From the NCBI GenBank assembly GCA_003184365.1, contig NKYR01000013.1, forward strand, positions 248,001 to 312,000: DNA of 64,000 nucleotides, written 5' to 3'. The translations under genes and the position numbers were made by a program. This stretch comes from Evernia prunastri (taxonomy: Eukaryota > Ascomycota > Lecanoromycetes > Lecanorales > Parmeliaceae). Below the pieces are notes generated by a model. That model was given only the letters and a program-made list of their open reading frames with translations. It was not told the DNA's origin and made no database searches. Every line of letters begins with the position of its first letter. Position 1 is the stretch's first letter. Positions 53,691-62,799 of the stretch are shown piece after piece.

Positions 53691-54527
53691 TGATTGAACG
53701 ATTTATTCATGTAGCAAGGCCTGCAGGGCTAAAGCCAAACCGGGGTCCCAATCCAAAGGCCATGCCCCACCAGGAGAGTCCTCAGCCCCAGCTGCCAACT
53801 CGAGACTTCTTTCTGAGGCCTAGAGCTGCTTTCGAGTGCCAAACAACTTTCAGGTCCGCTGATAATCAGGGAGAGAGAGCCCCAACTTCGCAGCTAGAAT
53901 TCAATATCCTCGAACCCTGGTCTCTATCAGGCTGTGCGATCACAGATACAGGAAAGACGCTCAGAGAGTGCTGGGAAGAGTTACACCCCTTCTGACAGCT
54001 CGTCCTTCTGAAACAAACAATCAATCGCTGTAACCCGTCCCATACTCTCTTATCATTCGTGGTAACCGACGTGTTTTGATTCGAAAGTAGCTCATGGTGC
54101 CTGGCGTGTACTGGGGACGGACAATTCTCCTCGTATGTGGTTACGCCAATCAGTGTAGTTAACTAAGAATATCAACACCAAATGAATCACTCACCGCGTT
54201 CTTTTCCATAGAAGTAACAGTAACGATTTTCGTATACAAGTCTCATTGAGACCGTGAATGTGTATCAAGCGTTCGCGATTATTTGCTTACATCGACAAAA
54301 ACCTATCGGATTCTTGAAGAAGGCCTGAATCTCATTTAGTTGTTTCACATATCAGACGCCAACTCACCATCTTGATATTTACAAAGCGATACGCTCGTGG
54401 TTGTGGGTGCCATAATCTTGATGGAGTGGGTAATTTCTGCTCTACAACTTCCTTCCGTCGGAGACGAGGCTTCAGGCATGGTGGCGATGTCTAGGTAGGC
54501 TCAAATGAAAACTTGAAACCTATCCGA
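53691..54527. other. non-coding
   Basis: A plus frame at 53690-53995 has no recognisable motif. Nothing else is supported. Confidence 0.35.
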
Positions 54528-54781
54528 CTTGTAACCTAGGGATGCGCCGTTGGTGAGAAATGCGCCTCTAGGATGCGCCTTTGGTGGGAATCTTTGGACA
54601 GGACGCGCTTTTGGTGGAGTCGCCTTGCGCCTTTGGTGGGATGCGCCGTTGGTGAGATGCGCCGTTGGTGAGATGTTTTGGACAGGACGCGCTTTTGGTG
54701 GGCACGTGGGGTAGCCTTGCGCCTTTGCTGGAGTGCGCCTTTGGTGAGCGGTTTGTATGGGCCAACTTGTAACCTATGGGA
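54528..54781 (-). repeat. GCGCCTTTGGTGG array between direct repeats
   Basis: About ten word copies (GCGCCTTTGGTGG, GCGCCGTTGGTGAG, GCGCTTTTGGTGG) lie between ACTTGTAACCTAGGGAT (54528-54544) and ACTTGTAACCTATGGGAT (54765-54782), as if the block had been inserted or expanded within a duplicated target. At the right end the word switches to GGTGAGCGGTTTGTATGGGCC, the word of the other array class. Confidence 0.65.
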
Positions 54782-54820
54782 TAGGGCTACTACGGTAGCA
54801 AGCCAATGGCTGGAGAGCTG

Positions 54821-54925
54821 GGGATCGAACCGCCGGTCAAAGCTCCTCCAGATTCAAGAATCATCAACCATTGGGTATCTCATTGGAAGAGGGATAGATG
54901 CATTCCACCTAGCTATCAAGCCTTC
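54821..54925 (-). mobile_element. tRNA-like (SINE-like) element
   Basis: On the minus strand TAGCTAGGTGG (54915-54905) matches the RNA polymerase III box A, and GGTTCGATCCC (54831-54821) matches box B, 73 bp apart. The flanks do not form an acceptor stem, so it is not a normal tRNA gene. It may be a tRNA-derived retroelement remnant or a pseudo-tRNA. Confidence 0.4.
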
Positions 54926-55058
54926 ATCAAAAGATATAGTATACAATTGTACCATTGAAATTATATGACTCATGATGCGTCACGCATCGACACAGTGCCA
55001 ATGATCGCTCGTGTAGCCACCTTTTTCGGTGAGGGCAACCTTTTCCCCTGGTCAGATT

Positions 55059-55077
55059 GACCTTCCTCAGGAAGGTC
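55059..55077. repeat. perfect 8-bp hairpin
   Basis: GACCTTCC / GGAAGGTC with loop TCA; possible terminator-like or cruciform element, function unknown. Confidence 0.7.
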
Positions 55078-55333
55078 GAGTATTCAGGGTAGACAATGCA
55101 TGATGAATTTTTTATTGTTGGCGAGCTGTAGAATGTCAGTAAAGAAGCGACTCGTACACGATATACACTAGAATCAAACCCAAAAGACTTATTGGCTCCT
55201 CTAACTAGTAGAGGGTTCGTAGCCAGCACCACGTACAGGTTGGTCTCATTGCTGGCCGGGGGAGTATCTGTTCAATCGTTGGAGGCTGCGGCTTTGTCAA
55301 GGGTCTGGCGTCGTCTCGCGGATCCTTGGTGGA

Positions 55334-56487
55334 CTAAGTGGAGATCCATCCCTCTTCAATGCAGGCGTGGTGTTGGACTTGATGGCCGACGGCGGATCCA
55401 ACACCACAGATGGAGAAGTCTGCAGGTTCTCGGTATTGGACTTTCGGACGACAGGGTTGAGTATAAACTCGTCGCGAGGAGTACTGTAAAACGTCTTTGC
55501 GTAGGGGCTGTAGTCCCAACTTTCGTATAGGCTTCTCTTGAGGAAGCAATGTCGCTGGTGGAGCAGAGGATGTAGTTGCCTTTGCTTTCGGGATAAGAGG
55601 GACAGCCTCGCCCTTCAGCGAGTTCGACTTTCTCTTTATCGGCAACAGGTCCATGGCAGATGTGAGTAGAAGCCGCAGCTGGAGGATCGAATGCTTGCTT
55701 GTTTGGCGTATTCACGGCCCCAGCTGGGAAATCAGATGGCCTTCGCCCTGGTTCATTGCTGCGAAATCACAAAAGATACTGTTCGCCCATAGTAAGTCAT
55801 CGCCCTTTCTTGAACAATCGTCTGCGCTGATAAGCTGATGAGCCCAGTGACATTCTTCCCCACTTTGCTTTCCAGAGCAGGATCCTTTCGCCACAAAGTA
55901 AAAGCGGCGGTTGGGCCACTTCTGATTCCACAGATCCCTCGCGTTCGAGTCAAATGCTAAGATTGCTGACATTAGGCGATCATGAATTTGTTGGACCTCA
56001 AATCTGATCAGGTCGGTTTCATGGACATCGGTCAGAGCCCCTCGAAGTGGAGACCATGGTAGCACAATGGAATGTTTCTTGAACTTCGTAGGTCCAGAGT
56101 CCAATGAGAAGACGCACTGTCCCTCCGGGCTGATTCTTGGCCTCAGGTGGGAAATTGGTCTTCGTTCGAGTTCATTGTTAGCCTCAGGTGGGGCCAAGAT
56201 GGCTTCTGTCCTGGCTCATTCGTGCCCTCTATGGCTTTCTTGTCTTCCAAGCTGGCACGCTTCTCGAGGTTGAGAGGCACGATCACCTCGTCTTGTATAA
56301 TCAGGGAACTTGGCATATCTGATGAGCAATCATGCCAGACCGGAGCTTTTGGAAGGGCGAATGCTGGAAGCCTAGATTGAAGACCCGTGTGATAGCTCGG
56401 CGCGCTGGAATTGATATATAATATATAGGAGTGGCGGCGTTTGATTCCAAAGAGGCAACTTCGCCACAGGCGTTGAATCTTGATCAT
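55334..56487 (-). pseudogene. broken pieces of an RGG/coiled-coil gene paralogue, with CCCH-like ORF
   Basis: On the minus strand GTNEPGQK (about 56215) and NKQAFDPPAAAS (about 55705) repeat segments of the gene at 10449 (GTNEPGQK; NKQAFVLPAAAP) in the same order but in different frames. A duplicated Leu-Arg-Pro-type segment lies between them. An open 161-codon stretch (56197-55712) contains FYFVAKGSCSGKQSGEECHW followed by AH, reminiscent of a CCCH zinc finger lacking one Cys. A TA-rich tract (56412-56427) marks the upstream border. Confidence 0.55.
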
Positions 56488-56499
56488 TGTCCCCTTCGC

Positions 56500-57190
56500 T
56501 CATGTAGACGAACGATTATCTGCAATGCGGACCCCATCGGCGTCGTAAAGATCATTGTGAGGTGTCTTTCGTTGCTCAAAGTACCGGGTGAAGAATGAGA
56601 GGCATTGCTTCTCGAACTTTTCCGAGGTGTAAGGCGCACGAAACCAGATGCGTAACTGGTAGGAGTGCCCACCTCTGAATACGACGTCAAAAAGCTCTTT
56701 GACACCTGGCTGGGGGTTTTTCTGCTCATCATCGAAGTTGACACGACCTTGGACCTTTGGCCACGCTTCCAGAATGATGCAGAACAGGCGAGCTTTAAGG
56801 ATATCAGCAGCCTCGCACGCCGCTAGAACATGGGGGTGGGCGATGCTTTCATCTTGTGGATAGTCGCCTACGCGACGGATGCTGAAATCCGTGACCATCC
56901 AATCGCCTCCCATGTAATCGCCTAGGCACCACCCAGTCTGGCCGCATCGCGGCCCTTTTGTTCCGTTCGAGAAGCACACACGCCGGCGCTTTGATGGCTC
57001 ATCGGTTTCGTCGAAGGGTGCTGCCCACTTGCGGTGGCCTTGTGATGGAGCTGTGGATAGGATGGGTTGTTCCACGGATATGGCCGTGTCTTCCAGGCGC
57101 GAATTTTTGGCGCGTTCTTCGTTTGCGGCTTTCATGGCTGCGTATTCCTGCTTTCGCTTGTGGAAGAGTGCTAAGCCTTCTGCCTCAAAA
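56500..57190 (-). pseudogene. relic of the helicase N-domain gene
   Basis: The minus frame contains AEGLALFHKRKQEYAAMKAA, matching the helicase N-terminus at DNA level (5259-5340 vs 57102-57190), then a basic KRRR patch and the N-domain motifs HPHVLAACEAAD and LRIWFRAPYTSEKF (like FWFIAP at 8.4 kb). The 5' end joins a TA-rich tract (57195-57240), so the frame upstream to 57393 is not original. No helicase core follows; the next piece is of the RGG/coiled-coil gene. It may be a decayed copy of the stand-alone type. Confidence 0.65.
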
Positions 57191-57326
57191 AACTGATACA
57201 CGAACGCATATATAGAAGAAGATATATAAATGTATATAGAGAAGGAGTTGAAGGGAAGAAGGTATTGCAGGATCGTAAGAGGAAGTGGGTGTTTGGTGTG
57301 GAAAATAATGTAGGAAGGATGGAGGA

Positions 57327-57340
57327 GGGGGTTTATATAT
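57327..57340 (-). promoter_or_regulatory. TATA-like box before the N-domain relic
   Basis: ATATATAAACCCC on the minus strand lies ~140 bp before the N-domain relic. The box and the following GATGCC word (plus strand) also occur at 35.17 and 59.49 kb. Confidence 0.35.
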
Positions 57341-57470
57341 GTGAGGATGCCTGGTGGTGAATTTTCAGTATGGTGAATCGACTGTCTTAGCACTGCAAAT
57401 GAACATGAGCTGTTCGATTTGTGCTTATGAATCCGCGTGAATCCTCCGCATCATCACCAAAGGCGCATCA

Positions 57471-57890
57471 CTAAAAGAGCGAAGAAGTTGTGTCGCGCAA
57501 GTGAGCAATGTGTGAATTGGATCGATGGAGCTCCTCAATAATCAGCATCCTCTCGACTGCAGCCATATCCGAGATACACCTGTAGATTTCCCGATCTATC
57601 CTTTCGACTTCTGGCCACGGGCAGTTTTCCAAGAATCTTTCGGGCTGTTGGAGTACCACTGAGCGCTCAGAGATTTTCATACCCTGCGCATCTTTCGTCA
57701 GGCTGTACAGGCACCAGCCAATGCGGTCTTTGTGATAAAGCTGCTGGTAGTCTTTGAAGTTTTGAAGCCAGAAGCAAAGAGCCCAGCTGTCTCTGTGATC
57801 CTTTCCACTTGCTTGAACTTCCATAATTGAATGGAATGCCTGGCGGGAGCTCTTGAGACTTTCACCATCGAGCTTCGTGTATAGATCGCC
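57471..57890 (-). pseudogene. second copy of the SSRQAFHS...SGKDHRDSW domain
   Basis: One open frame from about 57890 to 57471 encodes LVDPEGDLYTKLDGESLKSS, then RQAFHSIMEVQASGKDHRDSW, KDYQQLYHKDRIG and SVVLQQPERFLE, ending in LRDTTSSLF. It is longer at both ends than the copy at 33.7-34.06 kb. Its start is fused to the end of an RGG/coiled-coil-gene fragment. Family unknown; it may be an intact exon of an unrecognised gene. Confidence 0.5.
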
Positions 57891-58045
57891 TTCAGGATCG
57901 ACCAGGGGACCTATTTTCTCCTCCGAGCGATGCAGAAATTGCTGCTCCCCCTTGCGTGATTTTCACATCCTTTGCAGCAATCTGATTCTCCAGACGGGAG
58001 ATCTCGGCTCGCAGGATGGGGTCTGAAGAGCCTGTGGGCATTGCG
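57891..58045 (-). pseudogene. fragment of the RGG/coiled-coil gene N-terminus
   Basis: On the minus strand TGSSDPILRAEISRLENQIA followed by AKD matches TGSSDPAQIAEISQLRNQLA-EKD of the gene at 10449 (residues ~58-82), both in protein and DNA. It is bordered upstream by a TA-rich tract (58078-58100). Confidence 0.65.
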
Positions 58046-58464
58046 ACTGTAGTGGGTAGGTGCCGACGTCGAGCCACGAGATATATAGATATATATTTTT
58101 GTATATCTGTGTAATGTTGACAGATCAAGAAATGAAGACTCAATGATTTTGATGTGATCGCTGCAGGATCCAAAGTTGATCAATGTCATCAATCTTGAAG
58201 TGGACATCTGTGCTCTGTTAGTTTCAGAGCTGGCTCAAGGTCACTAAACAAAGACTTACACATGAGCAAAGCTTTGATAACATTGCGTAACCTCAACACA
58301 CGAGTGTTGCAGCTCTGGTAAGTCAGAGCGCTCATTGACCAAGTATATGTGAAGATGTCGCGTTCAATCATGACATACGTCGACTGGTCCCAGTGTAAAG
58401 AGCCAAGTTGTTCCAATCTTTTCAACCCACCCAAGAGGCAGAGCTCCTAGACGAAGAGCCTGGC

Positions 58465-58740
58465 AGCGACGGTGATGAAGCAATCGCTAGTAAACTAACG
58501 ACTGAGAGTTGTACCTACAAACGTAGATAAGGGGTAAGTGTTCCTAACAACCATGCGGCAATGTATGTGTATGAGTTTGATGATGGAAGAAGAGCAAGAT
58601 TTCCTGGCGGATGTTTGATCCATCAAATTAGGCGTGGGTGTCTAAACCCCGAGTATCCTGCAGGGGTGGATGATCTCTCTGATCAGATGTCATTGTGTTT
58701 GATACCCGAGTTGCCTGCTGGCCTTTCGACTCATCGCTCC
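58465..58740 (-). pseudogene. relic: 8.4-kb-gene 5' end joined to helicase leader
   Basis: 58620-58720 (minus strand) repeats the two 57-bp units of the 8.4-kb gene, including CAGGATACT with CGGGG and ATCTGATC words. 58465-58600 repeats the helicase leader (compare 5650-5770) with GCAATCGCT-GTAAAC and CGTAGATAA in place. The two parts come from different genes, so this is a junction of shuffled copies. Confidence 0.65.
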
Positions 58741-59039
58741 AGCTCCTGGATCATGGAAGATGGTTTGTGATCATAGAATTCCAACTGGGCTTCCGCACAC
58801 TTTTCCAGATGCCTCCTTGTCTGTTGGAAAAGCGATTTGTCGTAGCAAAGGAGAGCCACTTCTCACTGCAGTAGACCATGAGCAATTTTCCTGATGGTCA
58901 GGCAAGCTCTTTAAGGCTTACTGCTTTGTGGTTTGGAACATTTCTGATGCAATGAGTTAGTGCCAGACCATCAAGTAAACTCAAACAATGACATACGAAT
59001 TGTATTTGTCGATGATTGTTCTGAGACTGTAGTTCCCTT
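58741..59039. other. non-coding
   Basis: No supported feature between two relics. Confidence 0.4.
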
Positions 59040-59160
59040 TCAGTGGCTTGTAGCCTTAGTATGTAGTAGGATCGCAGTCCAGATATCTGCGCTGCGATCC
59101 TCCTCAGCTTTCTCGAGTTGCTCTGAATAGCTTTTGTGATGTGCCTCGAGACATGCTTTC
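59040..59160 (-). pseudogene. fragment of the 1238-aa coiled-coil gene
   Basis: The DNA matches 29950-30060 closely (GTAGGATCGCAGTCCAGATATCTSCGC, TTTCTCGAGTTGCTCTGAATAGCTTT by eye), encoding SYSEQLEKAEEDR. Further sequence on both sides is unrelated. TA-rich tracts lie upstream at 59265 and 59330. Confidence 0.7.
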
Positions 59161-59483
59161 CTGAAGCTTTCCACAGCAGAGATGTTGAACCACAGGTCTG
59201 TCCGGAAGCCTGTGGAGGCCGTCATCAGAACCAAACCAACACCACTGCAGACATGGTTGGTCTGATATATAGGGAAAAGGCTTTGACCAGTGGAGAGATA
59301 AAGCCAGCAAAGTAAAGACAATCTTGTGTGTATATATGTATAGAAGATTGAATCTAATCAAAAGAGATGCTCTAGTAGAGAATGATAGACTTTGTCTGAT
59401 GGAAATGTTGGGTGCTGGTGTTGCTTGATCATGTTGGTAGAGGATATATGTAGAAGAGAAGGTGTTTTTGGGTGGGAAAATTT

Positions 59484-59930
59484 GGGGTTTAAATAGTCCA
59501 AGATGCCACTGGGTGAATGCTGTGTAAAAAGGAATGATTACCTTAAGATGAATGGTCCGAGAAAGATGTGTATTTTAGAGAATGAATGATATAGGGGAAG
59601 GCTGACCGCTTCACTGGGAGATGAATGAACTTGGAGATGAATGTTTAGAGCAATGAATGGACTGGAAGATGAATGGTCTGGGAGATGAATGGTCTGAGAA
59701 AACGGGATGTTCGAGAGAATGAATGCTAGATGGGAATAATCATATGAGTGAACGCTTCGCTGGGAGATGAATGTTTAGAGCAACGAATGGACTGGGGGAT
59801 GAATACTCTAGGAGATGAATGTTCTGAGAAAGACATGTGTTCTAGAGAATGAATGCACGCTGGACTGGGAAAGGACTGGGAGATGAATGTTTAGAGCAAT
59901 GAATGTTATGGAATGATGCTCATTCTAATA
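59484..59930 (-). promoter_or_regulatory. GAATGA-rich promoter-like module with TATTTAAACCCC
   Basis: 59515-59915 is a degenerate tandem array of GATGAATG/GAATGAATG words with a higher-order unit of ~130-200 bp (CTTCRCTGGGAGATGAATG ... GTTTAGAGCAAYGAATGGAC). At 59484-59495 stands the TATA-like TATTTAAACCCC (minus strand). The module matches 12985-13079 upstream of the second coiled-coil gene (CTTCACTGGGAAATGAA on the opposite strand). Confidence 0.55.
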
Positions 59931-60236
59931 CGATGTTCGTTTTTCAGCCATCCCCTCACTTATCTCGTCCATTTCATCAAGGATTTATGTGTTGGACTTG
60001 GTCAGGATTCATCCAACACGATCCTTCAGCTCCTTCTCGCAACCAAGGGTAAGATGGAGCGGCCAATTGATCCCTCTGAACCTGTAGTAAGAATTAATGC
60101 CCGACTTGATTGGATATTTTTTGCGCAATGAAGCAGCCAAAAACATCAACCCACACAATTCAGTGTGATGCCATTGAACATAACAAAGGGTCTTCGAGAG
60201 CGAGTGTGCGCATGCCCACGGAGCCCAAACTGGGGA

Positions 60237-60385
60237 AAAAAAAAAAAAAAAAAAAAAGATCGAAACTCGGAATCGAACCTCGGCCCGGCAAAAAGTTCGG
60301 ATCGGGCAACCCTGAGTACCCAATCTGCAGAGTTGCCATCACCTACGAAAACCCCAATGGAAGAGATTTTAACGAGCCAGCCATA
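60237..60385 (-). ncRNA. tRNA-like RNA polymerase III element, copy 1
   Basis: On the minus strand a conserved leader (CTCGTTAAAATCTC..., 60385-60345) is followed by a tRNA-sized body with GAGGTTCGATTCC (box B) and a T-run of ~20 (60257-60238), a polymerase III terminator. A second element with the same leader lies at 61.0 kb. The body does not fold into an obvious standard tRNA, so SINE or pseudo-tRNA is likely. Confidence 0.4.
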
Positions 60386-60399
60386 CAAATTTAGTCGCT

Positions 60400-60940
60400 A
60401 AATGATTATATAATTTAAAATTCGCCGGCTACTTTATAGCAAACGAGTTCAGAGCCCCTTTGACTTGAAGTTATACACAGTGAAAGGCATGATAGCAACA
60501 CTACCAACAAGTCAATTGCACCTAGACCAAGTATACAGCTAGCCTATCCCCGTAGCAAGTCGGATCCAGTAGTGTAGAGAGCCAGTAATGAAGAAATGTA
60601 GCTGTAGTAGCTGTAGGATTGATTGCGACGAGATTGTTTGATTTGGCACAGTATGCAAGGTCTTGATTCAAATAGGTATGAGGCTGCTGTGATGGCTGTG
60701 GTGGTTGCGAAGCTTGCTGTAAGGGCTGCTCTGGTACGAGCTGCTTCGATAATTGTTACGTGAGTGGAACTTGCTGCGAGGACTGCTCTGGCTGCTTTGG
60801 TATGGGTTGCTCCGGTATGGCTGGCATGTGCTACCATGGTAGTATAGGATGTTCTGGGTATGGCAGGCAGTGGCAAGCAAGGCTCTAATAATGGTATGTT
60901 CCGCTCGGCTTACTGCTCTGGAAGCTGGAGGTGTAGGTAA
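60400..60940. other. decayed Pro/Gln-rich coding-like stretch
   Basis: On the minus strand MPAIPEQPIPKQPEQSSQQ is followed after a TAA by QPLQQASQPPQPSQQPH in the same frame. It looks like a dead Gln/Pro-rich gene or repeat; no family recognised. Confidence 0.3.
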
Positions 60941-60963
60941 GTACGAAAAGGAAAAAGAAAAAG

Positions 60964-60965
<2 letters not shown>

Positions 60966-60998
<33 letters not shown>

Positions 60999-61105
60999 CC
61001 GCACCTGTTATCGAACACCCGACGTGGTAAAAAGCTCAGTCCGACTCCGTAACTCGGGTCATCATCCTTACGAAAACCCCAATGGAAGAGATTTTAACGA
61101 GGCTA
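60966..61105 (-). ncRNA. tRNA-like RNA polymerase III element, copy 2
   Basis: It has the same ~34-base leader as copy 1 (CCTCGTTAAAATCTC...TTTTCGTA), then a different ~70-base body (GACCCGAGTTACGGAGTCGG; GTGTTCGATAAC as a weak box B) and a T-run of ~30. Shared leader and different bodies suggest two related but diverged insertions. Confidence 0.4.
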
Positions 61106-61788
61106 GAGCAGGAACTCACTAACTATAGATATATTTCAGAAATTTAATTTTACCTGTATGTAATCCCAACAAAAGGAAGATGATTACTTCGAGCACACAG
61201 ACTGGCATCGCGCATGAAATGCTTCGAGCTCACTTCAGCCGCAGCTCGTAAAAGCAAAGATGGGTGCAAACACTCTTGTCCACGTATATGTGTTGCCTTC
61301 ACATATAATCTGGTGTGATTCAGGGTGTGACGTGCTTCCAGCGGTGGGTTTATTTTTTAAAGGCCATAAAAAACGATACTGTAAGAAAACATTATGTAGG
61401 CGGACATGTCCCTGATTATATACACGAGAATGTTTGGAAATCGGCCCCATGAATTTGACCCCACTTAGTTATTAATCCCCTAATCATTTGGGTTGGGCCA
61501 AGGCGCCTCTTCCGACGGGTTTTCCGCTCCAATCAAGCAGTACAATTACTAATATTAATTTACATCTAGTCTTTGGACGGCATGGTCTGGAAAAGAAGCA
61601 GTTTATCACTAAATTAAACAGCTTCATTTCATCTACATTTGATTATAGTTTGTAAAATACCAGTCGACAAGATGAGTCGAATTGTTACTGGTCAGTTGCC
61701 CCCTTCCCCAACCCTCTTAAAGCCGCGCAAAAGCATAGAAAAAAGAGCTCCGTATGGAGAAATCCTTCATGATGTGGGACTCGCAAAC
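61106..61788. other. non-coding
   Basis: No supported feature; it ends in the 3' flank of the next minus-strand gene. Confidence 0.4.
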
Positions 61789-62482
61789 CTAAGCATCCTT
61801 CATCGCCTTCATTCTAGCCAACGATGTGATGCTATCCATCACATCCTTGAAAGTCTGCTTGTTCTCCTCTGTCGGGTTCGTAGCAGCTTCGGCGCCCTCG
61901 ACTTCCTCTCCGTTATCCCACTGAATCTCGAAGGTCGACAAGATGATACGGGTGTCGAAGCCGTAGACGTCCTCGCTGGGGTGTGTAGGCAAACCTTCTA
62001 GGGGGCGGACCACTGCGAGAAGCTCGTTGACGTCGTCGCTGGGTAGAGGTTAGCGAATATATGAGTTGCATATTTGTTTTATCCAGTATCAGAGCAGTCG
62101 TTGGTGCGCCTTCCGGGATCTCTACCCGGACGCTAGGGTCTCAGGGAAACGCAGGAAGAGCTCGTGCGTTTGCGAGAATTGAAAAAGCAGAGCAGAGATG
62201 GTATGTCCGTTGAACGATTGGCTTTATAATACGTACTTTGGGATGTCACCTGTTTTGACCTGGATGTTTTGGTTGTCCTTTCCTGTATGATCTGTGACCT
62301 TGATATTCGCTGAACGGTTGGGTTCACCGATGATTTCGATTTTCTTGGTTGGCGTCTTGTCTGTCCGAGCATGTCAATACTGTGGATTCGATACATTTAT
62401 AGTTAAGGCAGAGCGGACTGAAACTTTGTGTCAAGCGGATAGAGAATTCGCCAGATGGCGGTGGTGCCATTGATCGGGGCAT
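61789..62482 (-). CDS. conserved-looking 143-aa protein of unknown function
   Basis: I derive complement(join(61789..62038,62237..62360,62425..62482)), 143 aa; the three exons sum to 432 bases and keep frame. Splice sites are GTTTCA...TCGGACAG (intron 1, weak donor) and GTACGT...GCTAACCTCTACCCAG (intron 2, 198 bases, long for this organism). The protein begins MPRSMAPPPSGEFSIRLTQ and continues with TPTKKIEIIGEPNRSANIKV and a C-terminal helical segment (FKDVMDSITSLARMKAMKDA). There is no signal peptide or membrane segment. The clean exon structure argues for a real gene; I do not recognise the family. Confidence 0.6.
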
Positions 62483-62799
62483 GTTGAATTCAGCTGATGG
62501 ATATGTAAGAGAAGATAATAAATTGATGAAGTTGGTGGTATGGATTTGAAGGGGGGACGATGGTTGTTGTGGGTTTGCTCAGTGATTTGGAAAGGTGGAT
62601 TTGTGGAAATCCCATTCATTTATGACATCATCAAATGAGGTAACCGAAATGTGCCTTGGGGGTCAATTTTCTACTATGGCTCGAGAGAAGACCGTCCTTG
62701 ACATCTCATCTGATTGCTATCAATGAACGATGATACAGAACGCATCCCATCCAACCACCCTCCCAGATGCCCTTTTGTATTCAAACAATGACTCCTTCG

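Noticed and set aside
54821..54925. A functional tRNA gene
   Set aside because: Boxes A and B are present but no acceptor stem can be formed and the spacing is long.
60544..60876. 110-codon Ala/Thr-rich minus-strand protein
   Set aside because: Low complexity, shares the DNA with an equally open Gln/Pro-rich frame; probably decayed repeat-like sequence.
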